Shown: positions 46,525 to 56,535 of the stretch, piece by piece | How positions within the stretch are numbered: the stretch's first letter is position 1 | How the letters are laid out: each line of letters starts with the position of its first letter | Source of the DNA: Trissonchulus latispiculum | Taxonomy: Eukaryota > Nematoda > Enoplea > Enoplida > Ironidae | DNA length: 64,000 nucleotides | NCBI GenBank assembly: GCA_030248195.1 | Contig: JASAND010018446.1 | Span: 1 to 64,000 of the forward strand | Direction: 5' to 3' | Translations under genes and position numbers: made by a program | The notes under the pieces: generated by a model | Told to the model about the DNA's origin: nothing | Seen by the model: only the letters and a program-made list of their open reading frames with translations | Database searches by the model: none

Positions 46525-46992
46525 ATACTGCTGAATTAGGAAATACTATAAACGTGTCTGTCTGCAGTTTGCAGGAAATAAGCTGCTTTCATAGACGAAC
46601 CTTTCTTTTACTTAAGTTTTTCCATAAGATATTTCTAATAAATATTTCTATTGAACATACCCTTGAGTTGAAACTATTGGGGTCGGCCAAACATGAGCTG
46701 CTTGTCGTTTAGTCTAAAGTCTGAAGCCTATGATTTAGCATAAAACAGCTGATCATAATTCCTAAATATTTAATTGAAATATTGTGTAAAGGTTGTGAAA
46801 TAATTACTCCTGTCAACATTGGAATGCATTTGTGACGGTGAACTTCTAAACTAACTAATCTATGGAGGCAGATCGCATCAAGCTGGCATGCCCGAGTTTC
46901 CAGTGATCATTACTTTCGCAACTTGAACTCACACATGTAGCAAGAAACTACTGGACAAGTCTTAGAAAAACTCATGGTCAAAGTAGTTTTGG
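46525..46992. other. 3' flank of the DEG/ENaC gene
   Basis: An AATAAA signal at 46636-46641 is a plausible polyadenylation site about 110 bp after the stop. Nothing else recognised. Confidence 0.5.
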
Positions 46993-47000
46993 GCTCGGGG

Positions 47001-48436
47001 CAGAGTTGTATGCGGGCCGATTTTTCCGGCCCGCGCCCGGCGCGCAGCCCGCACCTCATGACCGCGGCCCGCAACACTCCGGCCCGCGGCCCGCACACGC
47101 GCAATCCGGCCCGCAGGTACCCGCACGTAAAAATTGCTACCTATGTAGTTCCTGAGCATGAAAACTGATGTATTTTGAAAGATACTTCCGGATCCCTCTA
47201 ATTTTTCTGTGCGTCTGATTTCAACTTAGTTGTCTATCAATTTACTGTTCTTAATGTGGGAACAAAAGCTTAGCTTCCCTTAACTAAAGGGTACACCATG
47301 AAACATTTTTTGGGCAGGGATTTTGCTCATTTCTTCAAATGTTTGTCGCATATATCCTTGACAGCGAGTATCAGCACTTAACGAGCTTAACTAACCACCT
47401 GTTAATTGTATGAAAAATGAAAATTGGTTTTGAAAGCGGCGGCGCCTTAGCAAACACAAACAGTTTTCTCCATAACACCCTGGGGTCTTATCTCGATTAC
47501 CCCCCGCCCCCACCACTCAAAATCCTTAAAACTTAACCAAATGAGCTAAAATGTGGTATGGGTATGTATTCGACTATGATGAGTTCAAATATTGCAAAAT
47601 TTTTCGATTTCGCGAAATTCAATTTTTTTTCGAAGGGGGACCAAGGAAACCCGAAAAATTTTTGTCTTTGATTTTGCTGAAAAGTCGTATATAGAGGTTT
47701 TCGGGGTCGTAGAACTCGAATCTGAAGTCTGTTTTTTCGATTCAACTTTTCGTTAGCTTAGCATAAGCTTGCAATTTAAGCTTAAAACTTTAGCTTTTAT
47801 TAAGCTATCGAAAAGCTGAATCGAAAAACGGACTTCAGATTCGTGTTCTACGACCCCGAAAACCCATATACAACTTTCGAAGACAAAAATTTTACGATTT
47901 ACCTTGGTCCCCCTTAGAAATCGAAAAAAATTCTAATTTCGCGAAATCGAAAAATTTTGCGCTATTTGAAGTCAGCGTAGTCGAAAACATATCCGTACCA
48001 AATCTTAGCTCATTTGGTCAACTTTAAGGATTTTGAGTGGTGGTGGAGGGTAATCGAGATATGTAAGACCTATTTTGCTGTGGAACTTCAGTAAGACGTT
48101 ATCATGGATTTATATTTATGTTCAAAAACTAATACTTAAGTCATACACATAAGGTTAATACTCGATCCGCTGATAATGCCAACTGAGTATGTTAGTGCAT
48201 ACAGAATGTATCGAATGGTATAACGAAGTCAAATGGTCTTTAAAAATCGGAAATATTGCCTCCTTTTGTATATGATTTGGAATGTATGAAATTTCTAGAA
48301 AGCAAAAATTAGCCCAGGAAAGTCGCCCAAAATCGGCCCGCATCGGCCCGCGCGGCCCGCGCGGGTAGTAAAATTCGGCCCGCCCCGCCCCGCCACGCGG
48401 GTACCCGCGGGTACCCGCGGCCCGCATACAACTCTG
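47001..48436. mobile_element. hAT-type non-autonomous element with GC-rich ends
   Basis: Terminal repeats CAGAGTTGTATGCGGGCC (47001) and its complement (ending 48436) are flanked by an exact 8-bp duplication GCTCGGGG at 46993-47000 and 48437-48444. An 8-bp duplication with CAG..CTG ends is the hAT signature. The outer 100-130 bp on each side are reiterated GGCCCG / GGGTACCCGC units, far richer in GC than the genome. Inside lie a fragment of MITE family 5 (47285-47450) and a complete palindromic element. No transposase. Confidence 0.85.
47484..48080. mobile_element. Palindromic element family 3, copy A
   Basis: An almost perfect inverted repeat centred near 47780. The left arm starts 'ggtcttatctcgattacccc' and the right arm ends 'taatcgagatatgtaagacc'. 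It is nested in the hAT-type element. The same palindrome recurs at 63.28-63.90 kb. Confidence 0.85.
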
Positions 48437-48558
48437 GCTCGGGGCTGTAATAGACAAACTAAAAATATTCACTTTTTGGGTTCCTCATTCCAGTGTGGTG
48501 GTAATCAATCAGCAGTTGTGCGAAATGCGTTTGTGACCTGCTCTTAGTGTAAAGACTT

Positions 48559-48629
48559 GGCTCCGCCGGGAATCGAACCACGGACCTCCCGAACTGCATT
48601 TAGGCGTGCAACCACTACACCACGGAGCC
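48559..48629 (-). tRNA. tRNA-Cys(GCA)-like sequence, possibly SINE-derived
   Basis: On the minus strand a perfect 7-bp acceptor stem GGCTCCG/CGGAGCC encloses a D arm with A box 'tggtgtagtggttgcac', an anticodon loop ATGCAGT (anticodon GCA), and box B 'ggttcgattcc'. The anticodon stem has one A.C mismatch and the T stem has two. The length of 71 nt fits a tRNA. The D-arm matches the SINE A box of this genome, so a SINE relic is the alternative. Confidence 0.45.
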
Positions 48630-48680
48630 AGGAGAGAAGAGCACATAACTTCTATATCATTGGTGCTCTCTGTACATTAG

Positions 48681-48835
48681 GGCCTTTTCACGAAAGGGTA
48701 GAGTAGAGCAGAGTCAAATCGAATGTTTTAACTCGTTTAAACTCCTCTCAAGCTTGAGTTTACCTCTTTTAACTCTTTCATGAAAAGGATCGAGTTAATT
48801 TTAACTCTACTCTACCCTTTCTTGAAAAGGCCCTT
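48681..48835. mobile_element. Palindromic MITE with AGGGCCTTTTCA ends
   Basis: Ends 'gggccttttcacgaaagggtagagtagag' and the complement at 48806-48835 are flanked by TTA on both sides, a 3-bp duplication as in PIF/Harbinger-type elements. It is about 150 bp. Confidence 0.7.
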
Positions 48836-49149
48836 AGTGTGCTGCAGGCTGCAGACGGACAACTAAACACAGGATACATTTTTGGTTCAGGCTCATTCAC
48901 CGTAGAGGTACCTAGGTATACTGAATGGACAAAGGTAGCTGGTTGCAAAACGTGAACAAGAGCCGGAGAAACGAAGAACACGGATAGAAAACGTGATGCC
49001 TAAAAGCCAAATTGAAACAGGATGTCCAAACCATGTCGGCGTCCGCTTATTGACCAAATTCGGATTTATTGAAGTAACAACAGTGAGGGTAAACCAGCTT
49101 TGCCTGTCTGGACAAATTTTGACGATACAGATGTCACCATATATAGCTA

Positions 49150-49456
49150 TGAGGGAAGCAGGCATAGGAAAGATTGATAAGCCTGATATGGGAGATATGG
49201 CCCCGCTGATGGTGTAGTGGTTCCATGTCTAACTAACGGTAGACGGTAGCCATGTCTGACTCCGGAGCAGAAGGGTCGTGGTTCGATCCCCGGCGGGACC
49301 AATTCTTTACTTTCAATGGTGAGCGAACAGCTGAACCTCCCTCTTCCCTACTCTCTTCTAGGTCCTGGTTGCGTGGGTACGAGGGTGCCTGACGCCTCCC
49401 GTCGGGCTTGTCCATGGTTTCTTCTGGGTCCACCAGCCCTGGTATGAAGAATCGTA
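49150..49456 (+). mobile_element. tRNA-derived SINE
   Basis: 'gaagcaggcataggaaagattgataagcctgatatggga' is followed by a rearranged A box, 'actccggagcagaagggtcgtgg', box B 'ggttcgatcccc' at 49280, the body and 'gtcgggcttgtccatggtttcttctgggtccaccag'. The A/G-rich tail is missing. Confidence 0.8.
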
Positions 49457-50200
49457 ACATAACGCCAGCATATTTCGAACCATATATCAGTCTTCCTTAT
49501 TTGTTTACTAGACAATTGTGCTGTCTCAGCCGCTAAGCAGTGATCGTTATTAGAAAACTAAAAAGTAAAAGGCAAATCAGTTCCGCTTTTTTTATTCACT
49601 TTTTGTCAGTCTGGAAAGGATTTCATTGGTGCGGAACCAAAATGATAATGATCTTACATACTGAAACTATCCAGTTTTATGAAACCTACTGATAATTGGT
49701 GGTAAGGTCCATTTTGAATAAAGCAAGAAATTGGAATAACCTGGAATCTGGATTATATATCCGTTGATTGATACCGAAAGTACTACTGCCGGTCTGATTT
49801 TCAATGGCAGCCCCGTCCGATCTGGATCTGATCTCTAGGGATCTCTAAAAACCCTTGAGCCCGAGTTAACCGGACTGACCATCTGGTGGAAGCATTCAAA
49901 AAAATATAGTTTTATTTCTTGGAAACATACAGCCATGCCGTTGGTTGAGGTGAAAGAAATTGGAAGAAGATGAGATTTTCTTTAAATAAAGGAAAAGAAC
50001 AAGAAAATATTCCTTGAATTTCGTAACTTGATTAATGGCATCATGCTGGGCTACGTATAAACAATTGGCAACACTTGCACTTGTCGCCTATGCTTAGTAT
50101 AGGTTGTAGCACGGGCCAGCGTGCACTCAGTAATTTAAGGCACGGATGCTTTTGAAACTCCGAGTGCCCTGCGCGAGGGTTTCACAAGTATTTGGGCGTA
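49457..50200. other. Spacer without recognised features
   Basis: No domain-bearing frame and no repeat end recognised. Confidence 0.45.
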
Positions 50201-50205
50201 ATTAA

Positions 50206-50785
50206 TGAGTACACAATGTTGCGTGCTACAACAAATTTGTGATATGGTTTAGTGTTAATTTGAGTGCTTTAAGTGAAGTGAAGGCCAAACATATGTCGTC
50301 AGTTTTCCCATTGAACAGTTACATTTCGGCATTGTAGGCAGCACACCACAGTATTCCTCGCCATGGGTCATGTGTATGTCCGCGTTGTAAAACACTTTAT
50401 TCATTTCTTGTCAATTCAGTTTGGATACAAACTCCTTCTAACTTTGAGTGTCTGTAGCCTCGATAGCTCAGTTGGGAGACTGCTAAACTGTTAAACTGAC
50501 AGCATCGGACTGTTAAACCGGAAGTCGTGGGTTCGAATCCCACTCGAGTACAAAATTTTTCGGGTGCTGAAGTGACAATTTCATTTCTTACATTCCAACT
50601 CGGAGTGCATCTCAGTAATTTGTGGGCACTCTACAGCGTGCATCTCAGTAATTTGTGTGCACGCAGTAGTTTGCGTCTTGACATCTTGCACCGTACACAT
50701 AAGGAAGTATTAGACAAAACTAGTTTGTGGCATCGGGATAAAGCACGGCAAATTAACACTAAGCCATATCACAAGTGTACATATT
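50206..50785 (+). mobile_element. Fold-back unit enclosing a tRNA-like sequence
   Basis: 'tttgtgatatggtttagtgttaatttg' (50217-50252) has its complement at about 50750-50776. Between these arms lies the tRNA-like sequence, followed by two 'gtgcatctcagtaatttgtg' copies (50596 and 50638). The outer limits are uncertain. Confidence 0.5.
50457..50550 (+). tRNA. tRNA-like sequence (anticodon loop CTGTTAA) with a 21-nt insertion
   Basis: 'GATAGCTCAGTTGGGAG' (A box), 'CATCGGACTGTTAAACCGG' (anticodon arm, GTT) and 'GTGGGTTCGAATCCCAC' (perfect T arm) are in tRNA order. About 21 extra nt sit between the D and anticodon arms and include 'taaactgttaaactg', a near copy of the anticodon loop. The acceptor stem pairs at only 5 of 7 positions. 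The body resembles eukaryotic tRNA-Tyr, while the anticodon would read Asn. It is probably a pseudogene or SINE head. Confidence 0.45.
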
Positions 50786-50799
50786 TTCGCCTTTATACA

Positions 50800-51900
50800 T
50801 ATTGTTTATATCATTGAGGCGGACAGCTGTCAAATCTTAGTTTGCGCTATTGAAATTTTCTTCTTTCCAAAGAAAAAGAAAGAAAATGAAAGAAAATTTA
50901 AAGAAAATTTTGTCCCCTCAAATATAATGGTATGGCTGTAAGCAGCAGGTAGAATGACAGCATATTGCTCCTTTAGAAATTAAACTTCCACTCTGTCTCA
51001 GGTGAAGATAAGAATGGAGACCCGAGCTGTGCCGCCCAAGGCCCTATGTAACCTAATAGAAAAACACGAAAAAAGGATTTTGAGACAGAAATAAATTTTG
51101 AGCAGACAGTAAGTTGATCGCAGGGCACTTGTCTTTAGATTCCGTCCTAGATTATGTATTATTCCTGCATTAAGGTCCACCATGGTAAATTCTCCACTCA
51201 TCTCAACTTGCAAATCATCAACCTTTTTCAATGATTCTTTTTTGCTCGGGGGGGGGGGGGGGGTGGTCTTGACATAAAGTCAGAGAGGCGAATAAAAGTC
51301 AGCTGGTGGCAGAACATTCTCAAAATTAAATTAAATAATGTTCACCTTGCGCACACATTTCAGCCTATACTTGGCCGAACTGATTGCCAGATTTTAGGTT
51401 AGAAAGTCAAATCGGCACCTCGGTGGGAAGGGGGGGCTAATTTCAGTGTTTTCCTGAAATTTAATTTTATCATTTCTTCTACTCCTATTCTAGGTGCCGA
51501 TGCTTTCAATTATTGTTGGAGATAAACCTAGGTCTGAGTCCTCTTGAAAAGCTTCTAACCAAATCTTGAAGTATTTATGAGGTACCTTTTCAAGACCCGT
51601 TTTCAAGTCATGGCATTTCTCTTCTTCCACTGCTTCTTCTGACTTGGTGCTGAAAAACAAGACTGTTTTGCCTTAGGTTTTAACTTCTACCAGGAATCAA
51701 CTAGTGTTTAAGAACTTATGTATTCACTTGTACTGCTTTTAGTTAAGGGGTGTGACAGGCTTACTGGGTCATGTTGTATTCGAGCCATAATTTAACATAG
51801 CTAAAAGTTAAATAAATGATCGTAACAAGCATAAAAGAGCGAACATGCTTAGTGTTATACTCTTATCATTATGCATGTACTCTCGATGAAATATTTGACG
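50800..51900. other. Spacer with a poly-G run
   Basis: A run of 16 G occupies 51248-51263. No gene recognised. The short minus-strand frame 50998-51231 has no domain. Confidence 0.5.
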
Positions 51901-52174
51901 ATTAAGGCCCGGTTCACACTAGTGCACAAGCATAACGCATAGGCACAAGTACAAGAACAAGCACAAGTACAAGCACAGGCACAAGACGGATACGTTCACA
52001 CTACTGCACAAGCATAGCCAATAGAATTTCTAATTTAGCGTTGCCACGCCTTCTGTTCACAGTGCAGAACTATTTTGATTGGCTGCTGACGTTGTGCTTG
52101 TGCAAAAGTTAAACTGAATTCAACTCTGCTTTGTGCTTGTACTTAAGCTTGTTCTTGTGCGTGTGTAAGTATTC

Positions 52175-52225
52175 ATTATCGCTACCTAAAGTCGCGATAA
52201 TAAGGCTTTCTGGGACTGATGCAAT
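52175..52225 (-). repeat. 51-bp terminal repeat block of the DIRS-like element
   Basis: It contains ATTATCGC-11 nt-GCGATAAT, an 8-bp inverted repeat around a spacer, the shape of a tyrosine-recombinase core site. Identical copy at 53496-53546. Confidence 0.9.
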
Positions 52226-52271
52226 CAAATGCTGTCTTTAATGCACACTAGTACGGTTAATCAAAATACAG

Positions 52272-53288
52272 TTACAAAACTTTAGAAACAGATAACCGAG
52301 TAGCCAGGCTATCTTCAATATATCGATTTCTGCTGGATTCAGAAGACCAGCGACCATGGAGAGAAATCAAACGATCGGACACTCCTTGCCTGGCCGCCTG
52401 AGTAGCTCCGCCCGCACGGAGACTATGAGTGCCGACGGAAGAGGGGGGAAGACCCATGGTAACGGAAGCAGACTTTACGAGCCGTCGGGCAGCAGAATAG
52501 CTGAGAGGGCGACTGCTAAGAACCCAACAGGAGCGTTCCCGAGCAAAGGAGAGAGTCTGAAATAGGAAGGCATCCGAAAGCAAGGAAAGATTACCTTGAA
52601 TGAGATAGCGCAGCAGAAAGGTAACAGGACAGACAAGAGAATCAGACTGGGCAATAACAACCTCAGAGCCCTGACGAAATTGATCAGTCTTAGATCGAGG
52701 AAGATGGATAGTCACATAAGAGCCGTTGTCAGCAAACCGAAGATGGTGACAGCAAATAGAAGACAGCTCGGAGAAACGCAAAAAGCCTGCGTAACCCAGC
52801 AAACAAAAAGTAGCGTCCCGGAGTTTCTTCAGAGAGGAGGGATCCTGGAGGGCAGATTGCACCAACAGTTGCAGATGGGTCCCAGTGATCGGAAGTTTGT
52901 GAGAAACAGGCTTGGCGAGACAGCGCCGCATCCCCGCCATAGTAAGAGACAGGAAGCGATCAGAACAAGGATCAGGTAAACCGCAAAAAGAATGGGCCCA
53001 TTTAATAGCAGACACAATAGGAACAATGGAAGATGAGGAGGAGGAAGTTTGAACACAAGAAAGGAGAAAAAGGGCTATCTCGAACGGGGTAGCAGGGAGA
53101 GGCTGCTGCCGGTTCCATGTATTCCGCTGGAAAGTAAAGAATCGGCGGAGGAGTCGAAAATAGCCGATTCGAGAGGTAGGCGCCAAGGAAGAAAGCGCAA
53201 AAAATACCAAAGAAGCGAGACAAGCAGGGTTGAAACCTTCGGGGGCATCGATCCAAGTGGAAGACGCCAATAAATCTAAAATACACAA
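52272..53288 (-). CDS. Tyrosine recombinase of the DIRS-like element
   Basis: 338 aa, intact. The catalytic domain shows the first Arg in 'GYAGFLRFSEL' (about residues 164-174), the HxxR box in 'THSLRAGGAT' (about 287-296), then 'HGRWSS' and the nucleophilic Tyr in 'SRNRYIEDS'. The N-terminal 100 residues form the helical SAM-like part. The enzyme would join the reverse-transcribed circle to the target by a DNA-phosphotyrosine intermediate. The gene lies beyond the internal repeat, separated from the RT gene by about 430 bp, and ends 47 bp from the 51-bp terminal repeat. Frames on the opposite strand (52356-52979 and others) are shadows. Confidence 0.9.
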   Translation of the reverse strand: MCILDLLASSTWIDAPEGFNPACLASLVFFALSSLAPTSRIGYFRLLRRFFTFQRNTWNRQQPLPATPFEIALFLLSCVQTSSSSSSIVPIVSAIKWAHSFCGLPDPCSDRFLSLTMAGMRRCLAKPVSHKLPITGTHLQLLVQSALQDPSSLKKLRDATFCLLGYAGFLRFSELSSICCHHLRFADNGSYVTIHLPRSKTDQFRQGSEVVIAQSDSLVCPVTFLLRYLIQGNLSLLSDAFLFQTLSFARERSCWVLSSRPLSYSAARRLVKSASVTMGLPPSSVGTHSLRAGGATQAARQGVSDRLISLHGRWSSESSRNRYIEDSLATRLSVSKVL

Positions 53289-53329
53289 GAGTATATATAT
53301 ACGGGTGGGACGGGCACAGGAAGGGAAAG

Positions 53330-53546
53330 ACCAGAGATAAGATAAGAAACGGAAAAAGTAACCGTACTAGAGATAGAGAAAGACGTGAAGTGCCAGACAG
53401 CACAGAAATGCCCAGAGAGAGATAGCTCATTTGCATATTACAACAGAATATGCAAATGAGATATCGGAATTCTGCATCCGCGCCAGAAAGCCAATATTAT
53501 CGCTACCTAAAGTCGCGATAATAAGGCTTTCTGGGACTGATGCAAT
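53330..53546 (-). repeat. Internal compound repeat of the DIRS-like element
   Basis: It joins the 166-bp block (53330-53495) and the 51-bp block (53496-53546). It contains a near-perfect hairpin CTCATTTGCATATT / AATATGCAAATGAG (53427-53461) that carries the ATGCAAAT octamer. Because it lies just before the recombinase ATG on the minus strand, it may also act as that gene's promoter; this is inference. Confidence 0.85.
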
Positions 53547-53714
53547 GAAGCAAAACAAAGTGGATTTATTGCAAAAGATACCCAACAAAACCAGTAGAGA
53601 GAAAAAAAAACAAACAAAAACGATATAAGTCTATGGCTTCAAAGGTTGCTGTAGAGCCAGGAGGCTGAAGAGAACTTCCGGATCGCAATGTGCAGAGAGG
53701 CAGCAAGCACCAAT

Positions 53715-56060
53715 TCATAAGTGGGAGCTAGGTGAACTCCTTCGATCAACGCGAAGAGCTAAAAGAGAAAAAGAATAGTTAGCCTTAGATAGCGCAAACA
53801 GTTTCTGAGACCCAGGTAAAATGAAACGATGGGCATCAGGAATAGTCCATGAGGCCCGGAGAAACGGAGCCAAAAGCGGCAAGAGAGGCCAGAACAAGGC
53901 AGAAGGCCACTGTGGCACAATAAGAACCATGCTATGGCCCTGGGCCACAAACTTTTTAATGCAACTGCCGATAAGAGGGATGGGAGGCACACACCAACCG
54001 GAGTCGATAGACCAGTCCTGCTGCAGGGCATCAATTCCACTGGTGCCGGGACACCAAAAACGGGAATAGAACTTGCGAAGCTTGGCGTTAGAAGCATTTG
54101 CAAAAAAATCACAAGTCAAAGGTCCCCAATAACGTTGGAGAACCCCAAAAAGTAAGGGTGAAAGTTCCCAGTCATCCCAATCAACTTGTTTGCTATAAAA
54201 GTCTGCGACAAAATTAAACTCTCTGGGAATCCAGTGAGCGGCAAAGCGGAAATTATAGAGAAGAGAGAGTTGCGAAATTTTGCGAGAAAGAGAATTTAGC
54301 TGAGGAACCATGGAACCACGATTGCAACAAATTGCAGCTGACTGACTGTCAGTAAAAATTTGCACGGAGGAGTGTGACAAGATGTGGGCAAATGCTTCCA
54401 ACCCAAACGAGATCGCGAACAGTTCGCGATAGCAAGAGCTACTCTTGCGCTGCAGGCGAGTTAAATTAACATGAGCAATATATGGAGGACGCCCCGATTG
54501 AGAAAGAATTGCAGCTGCGGCAACACTACTAGCGTCCACTGTCAGTGTGAGGTTCAAAAGCGGAACTTTCAGGAAACGGTGATTCAGAGACAGCAGGGCG
54601 GACTGCCAAAATTTAAGTTCGGACAAAACATGCCGGTCAGCACAGATAGGGCGATCGAGGTTGCAACCAGAAGAGAGAAAGGAATAAAAAATTTTAGTGT
54701 GAATCAGAGATAAGTGGAGAAACACCGGCTGCATGGATACTAAGTGCCCTGAAGCTTGAAGGAGTTGACGTGGAGTGGCAATAGGCCAACCCTCAATGAG
54801 GGAAGAAACTAATTCCCTAGCATGTAAAACACGACTGTCAGTTACAGAAATGGAGTAGTCATGAGAATCCAAGACAAACCCCAAAAAAGTAAGGCTCTGC
54901 GCGGGGGACAAAACAGATTTGGGGAAATTGATCACCCAACCCCCCGCATGCAAATCAGAGACCACCTGCAAAACAGCTTCGCGTAATTGAGTTGGGGATG
55001 CAGCCAAAATAATCCCGTCGTCCAAGTACAAAATAATGCGAATATTTAGAGAGCGCCAGCGCTTGACAAATGGTCGAAGCAATTTTGTGAAACAACGGGG
55101 GGCGCTAGAAACGCCAAAAGGTAAAGAATTATAAACAAAGAAACGCTTTTGTGACGGAGAACTAACAGAAAACCCCAGAAAAGTTTAGTGATTTCGGTCA
55201 ATTTCAACGTGGTAATAGCCACTCTTAAGATCAAATTTAGCCATGTAGTCGCCGGGCTCAAACACTTTGAGAAGCTGGGGTATGGACTCCATTTTGAAGT
55301 GCTCTGTGGCAAGAAATGTATTCAGAAAGGAGCAATCTAGAATCAGGCGAAGCTTATTCGAACTGAGCTTAACGCTGAGTGGATTGACACAATGAGGACG
55401 GGAAAAAACCTCGCGCACAACACCTTGAGCAATCAAGGCAGAAATTTCGGTTTCCAAAAAAGTAGAATGCGCAAGAGCGGATTTATTATTTTCGAAATAA
55501 AACTGTGGGGGCGATGAGATGAAAGGCAGAGAATGCCCAAATTTGACCGTTTTAAGAACAAAAGGTTGTGCTTCCAACGTAGCCCAAAAAGAAAAATGGC
55601 GGCGCAAGTTGCCACAAAAAACAGAGCCAGCTTCCCAAAGTGTGTTATGATACAAAATGTTAGACAACTGCTCTTCATTACCTGTCAGCACATCCTGGTC
55701 CGGGGGGCTATTTTGGCGGATGAGGGGAGTTGATGGTGCTGCCCCCAGCTGGACCGGTTCCGGAAGTGGAGGGCCCAGCAAAGGGACAAGAGGTTTGGAG
55801 ATGGCCGGGCTGACCACAGATGAAACAACGGGGGCGGTCACTGCCAGGGCCCCTTGGACGGCGAGTGGAGGAGAGCAAGGCAGGGGCTGACCGGGCTCCC
55901 CCAAATGAAAAGGGCTGCTTAGGTTTGGCCACAGAACCAGGAGGACGATTGACGGATTTGATGGCCTGTTGAAGGCTCTTCGCCATATCAGGTTCCAAGG
56001 ACCCCAGAACGCTGCTCTTATCCATGAGCTGGACCACATCCCAACCATAAGCATTCCCAA
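53715..56060 (-). pseudogene. Reverse transcriptase/RNase H polyprotein of the DIRS-like element, one nonsense codon
   Basis: About 780 codons. The RT domain is visible from 'HFSFWATLEAQPFV' through 'LRLILDCSFLN', 'AKFDLKSGYYHVEI' and the catalytic 'ILYLDDGII'. The RNase H domain starts near 'LTVDASSVAAAAIL' and includes 'RELFAISFGLEAFAHIL' and 'IFTDSQSAA'. The C-terminal part has 'CDFFANASNAKLRKFYSRFW', the segment after RNase H that is typical of DIRS/Ngaro elements. A single TAA at 55185-55187 interrupts the frame within the RT domain, a few residues after 'HVEIDRNH', where Gln would be usual; everything else is open. It overlaps the gag-like frame by about 350 bp in another frame. It may be entered by frameshift or by its own start. 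Confidence 0.88.
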
Positions 56061-56529
56061 TAAGGAGGGTCTTCAGCCGAGTTTCCAGTTTGCGGTGGGC
56101 TTTCTTGACATATCGCAAAATGCCAGACCGAGAATGAGAATGCTTGGCCTTGCGCAGCAAACGCAAGGCCTCTTCGTTGACCTCATATTGGATCTTCGAG
56201 CCTGGATGGGTGAACTTCGCATCCGCCGATTTGGAAAGTTTCTTCCGTTTAGAAGATTTCGAGTGTTTCTTCTTCCGTTTTTTGCTGCCGGACGTAGAGG
56301 AGGAGGCAGAAGAGTCCGCAACGGAAGCACTGGAGGCGGGGGTCGAAGAAGAAGAGCCGGAAGAGCCGGAAGCCTTCCGTTTACGAGATTTCTTTAAGAC
56401 AGGAGGCGCAGAATTAGAAGCAGATTCCCCTTGTGCAGCAGTAGCAGCAGGAAGCACAGACTGAGCATTCAGTTGACTAAGAATTGCGTCAAGACGAGCT
56501 TGACGGGAGGCGTGATCCGGCTCTGACAT
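55708..56529 (-). CDS. Gag-like protein of the DIRS-like element
   Basis: 273 aa, intact, beginning MSEPDHASRQARLDAILSQL. Residues about 45-105 are Ser-rich and Lys/Arg-rich (nuclear-localisation-like). A helical central part follows, then a CCHC zinc knuckle 'CFICGQPGHLQTSC' at about residues 240-253, which binds nucleic acid. The C-terminus is Pro/Gly-rich. It starts 7 bp downstream (in reading direction) of the 166-bp terminal repeat and is the first gene of the element. Confidence 0.85.
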   Translation of the reverse strand: MSEPDHASRQARLDAILSQLNAQSVLPAATAAQGESASNSAPPVLKKSRKRKASGSSGSSSSTPASSASVADSSASSSTSGSKKRKKKHSKSSKRKKLSKSADAKFTHPGSKIQYEVNEEALRLLRKAKHSHSRSGILRYVKKAHRKLETRLKTLLIGNAYGWDVVQLMDKSSVLGSLEPDMAKSLQQAIKSVNRPPGSVAKPKQPFSFGGARSAPALLSSTRRPRGPGSDRPRCFICGQPGHLQTSCPFAGPSTSGTGPAGGSTINSPHPPK

Positions 56530-56535
56530 AGTGAA

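Noticed and set aside
50457..50550. Bacterial or organellar origin of the tRNA-like sequence
   Set aside because: The D and T arms also fit eukaryotic tRNA-Tyr and generic eukaryotic tRNAs, and no other organellar sequence is nearby.
52356..53273. Plus-strand open frames across the recombinase gene
   Set aside because: They are antisense shadows of an intact gene with clear catalytic motifs on the minus strand; the same applies to plus-strand frames at 53.8-56.5 kb.
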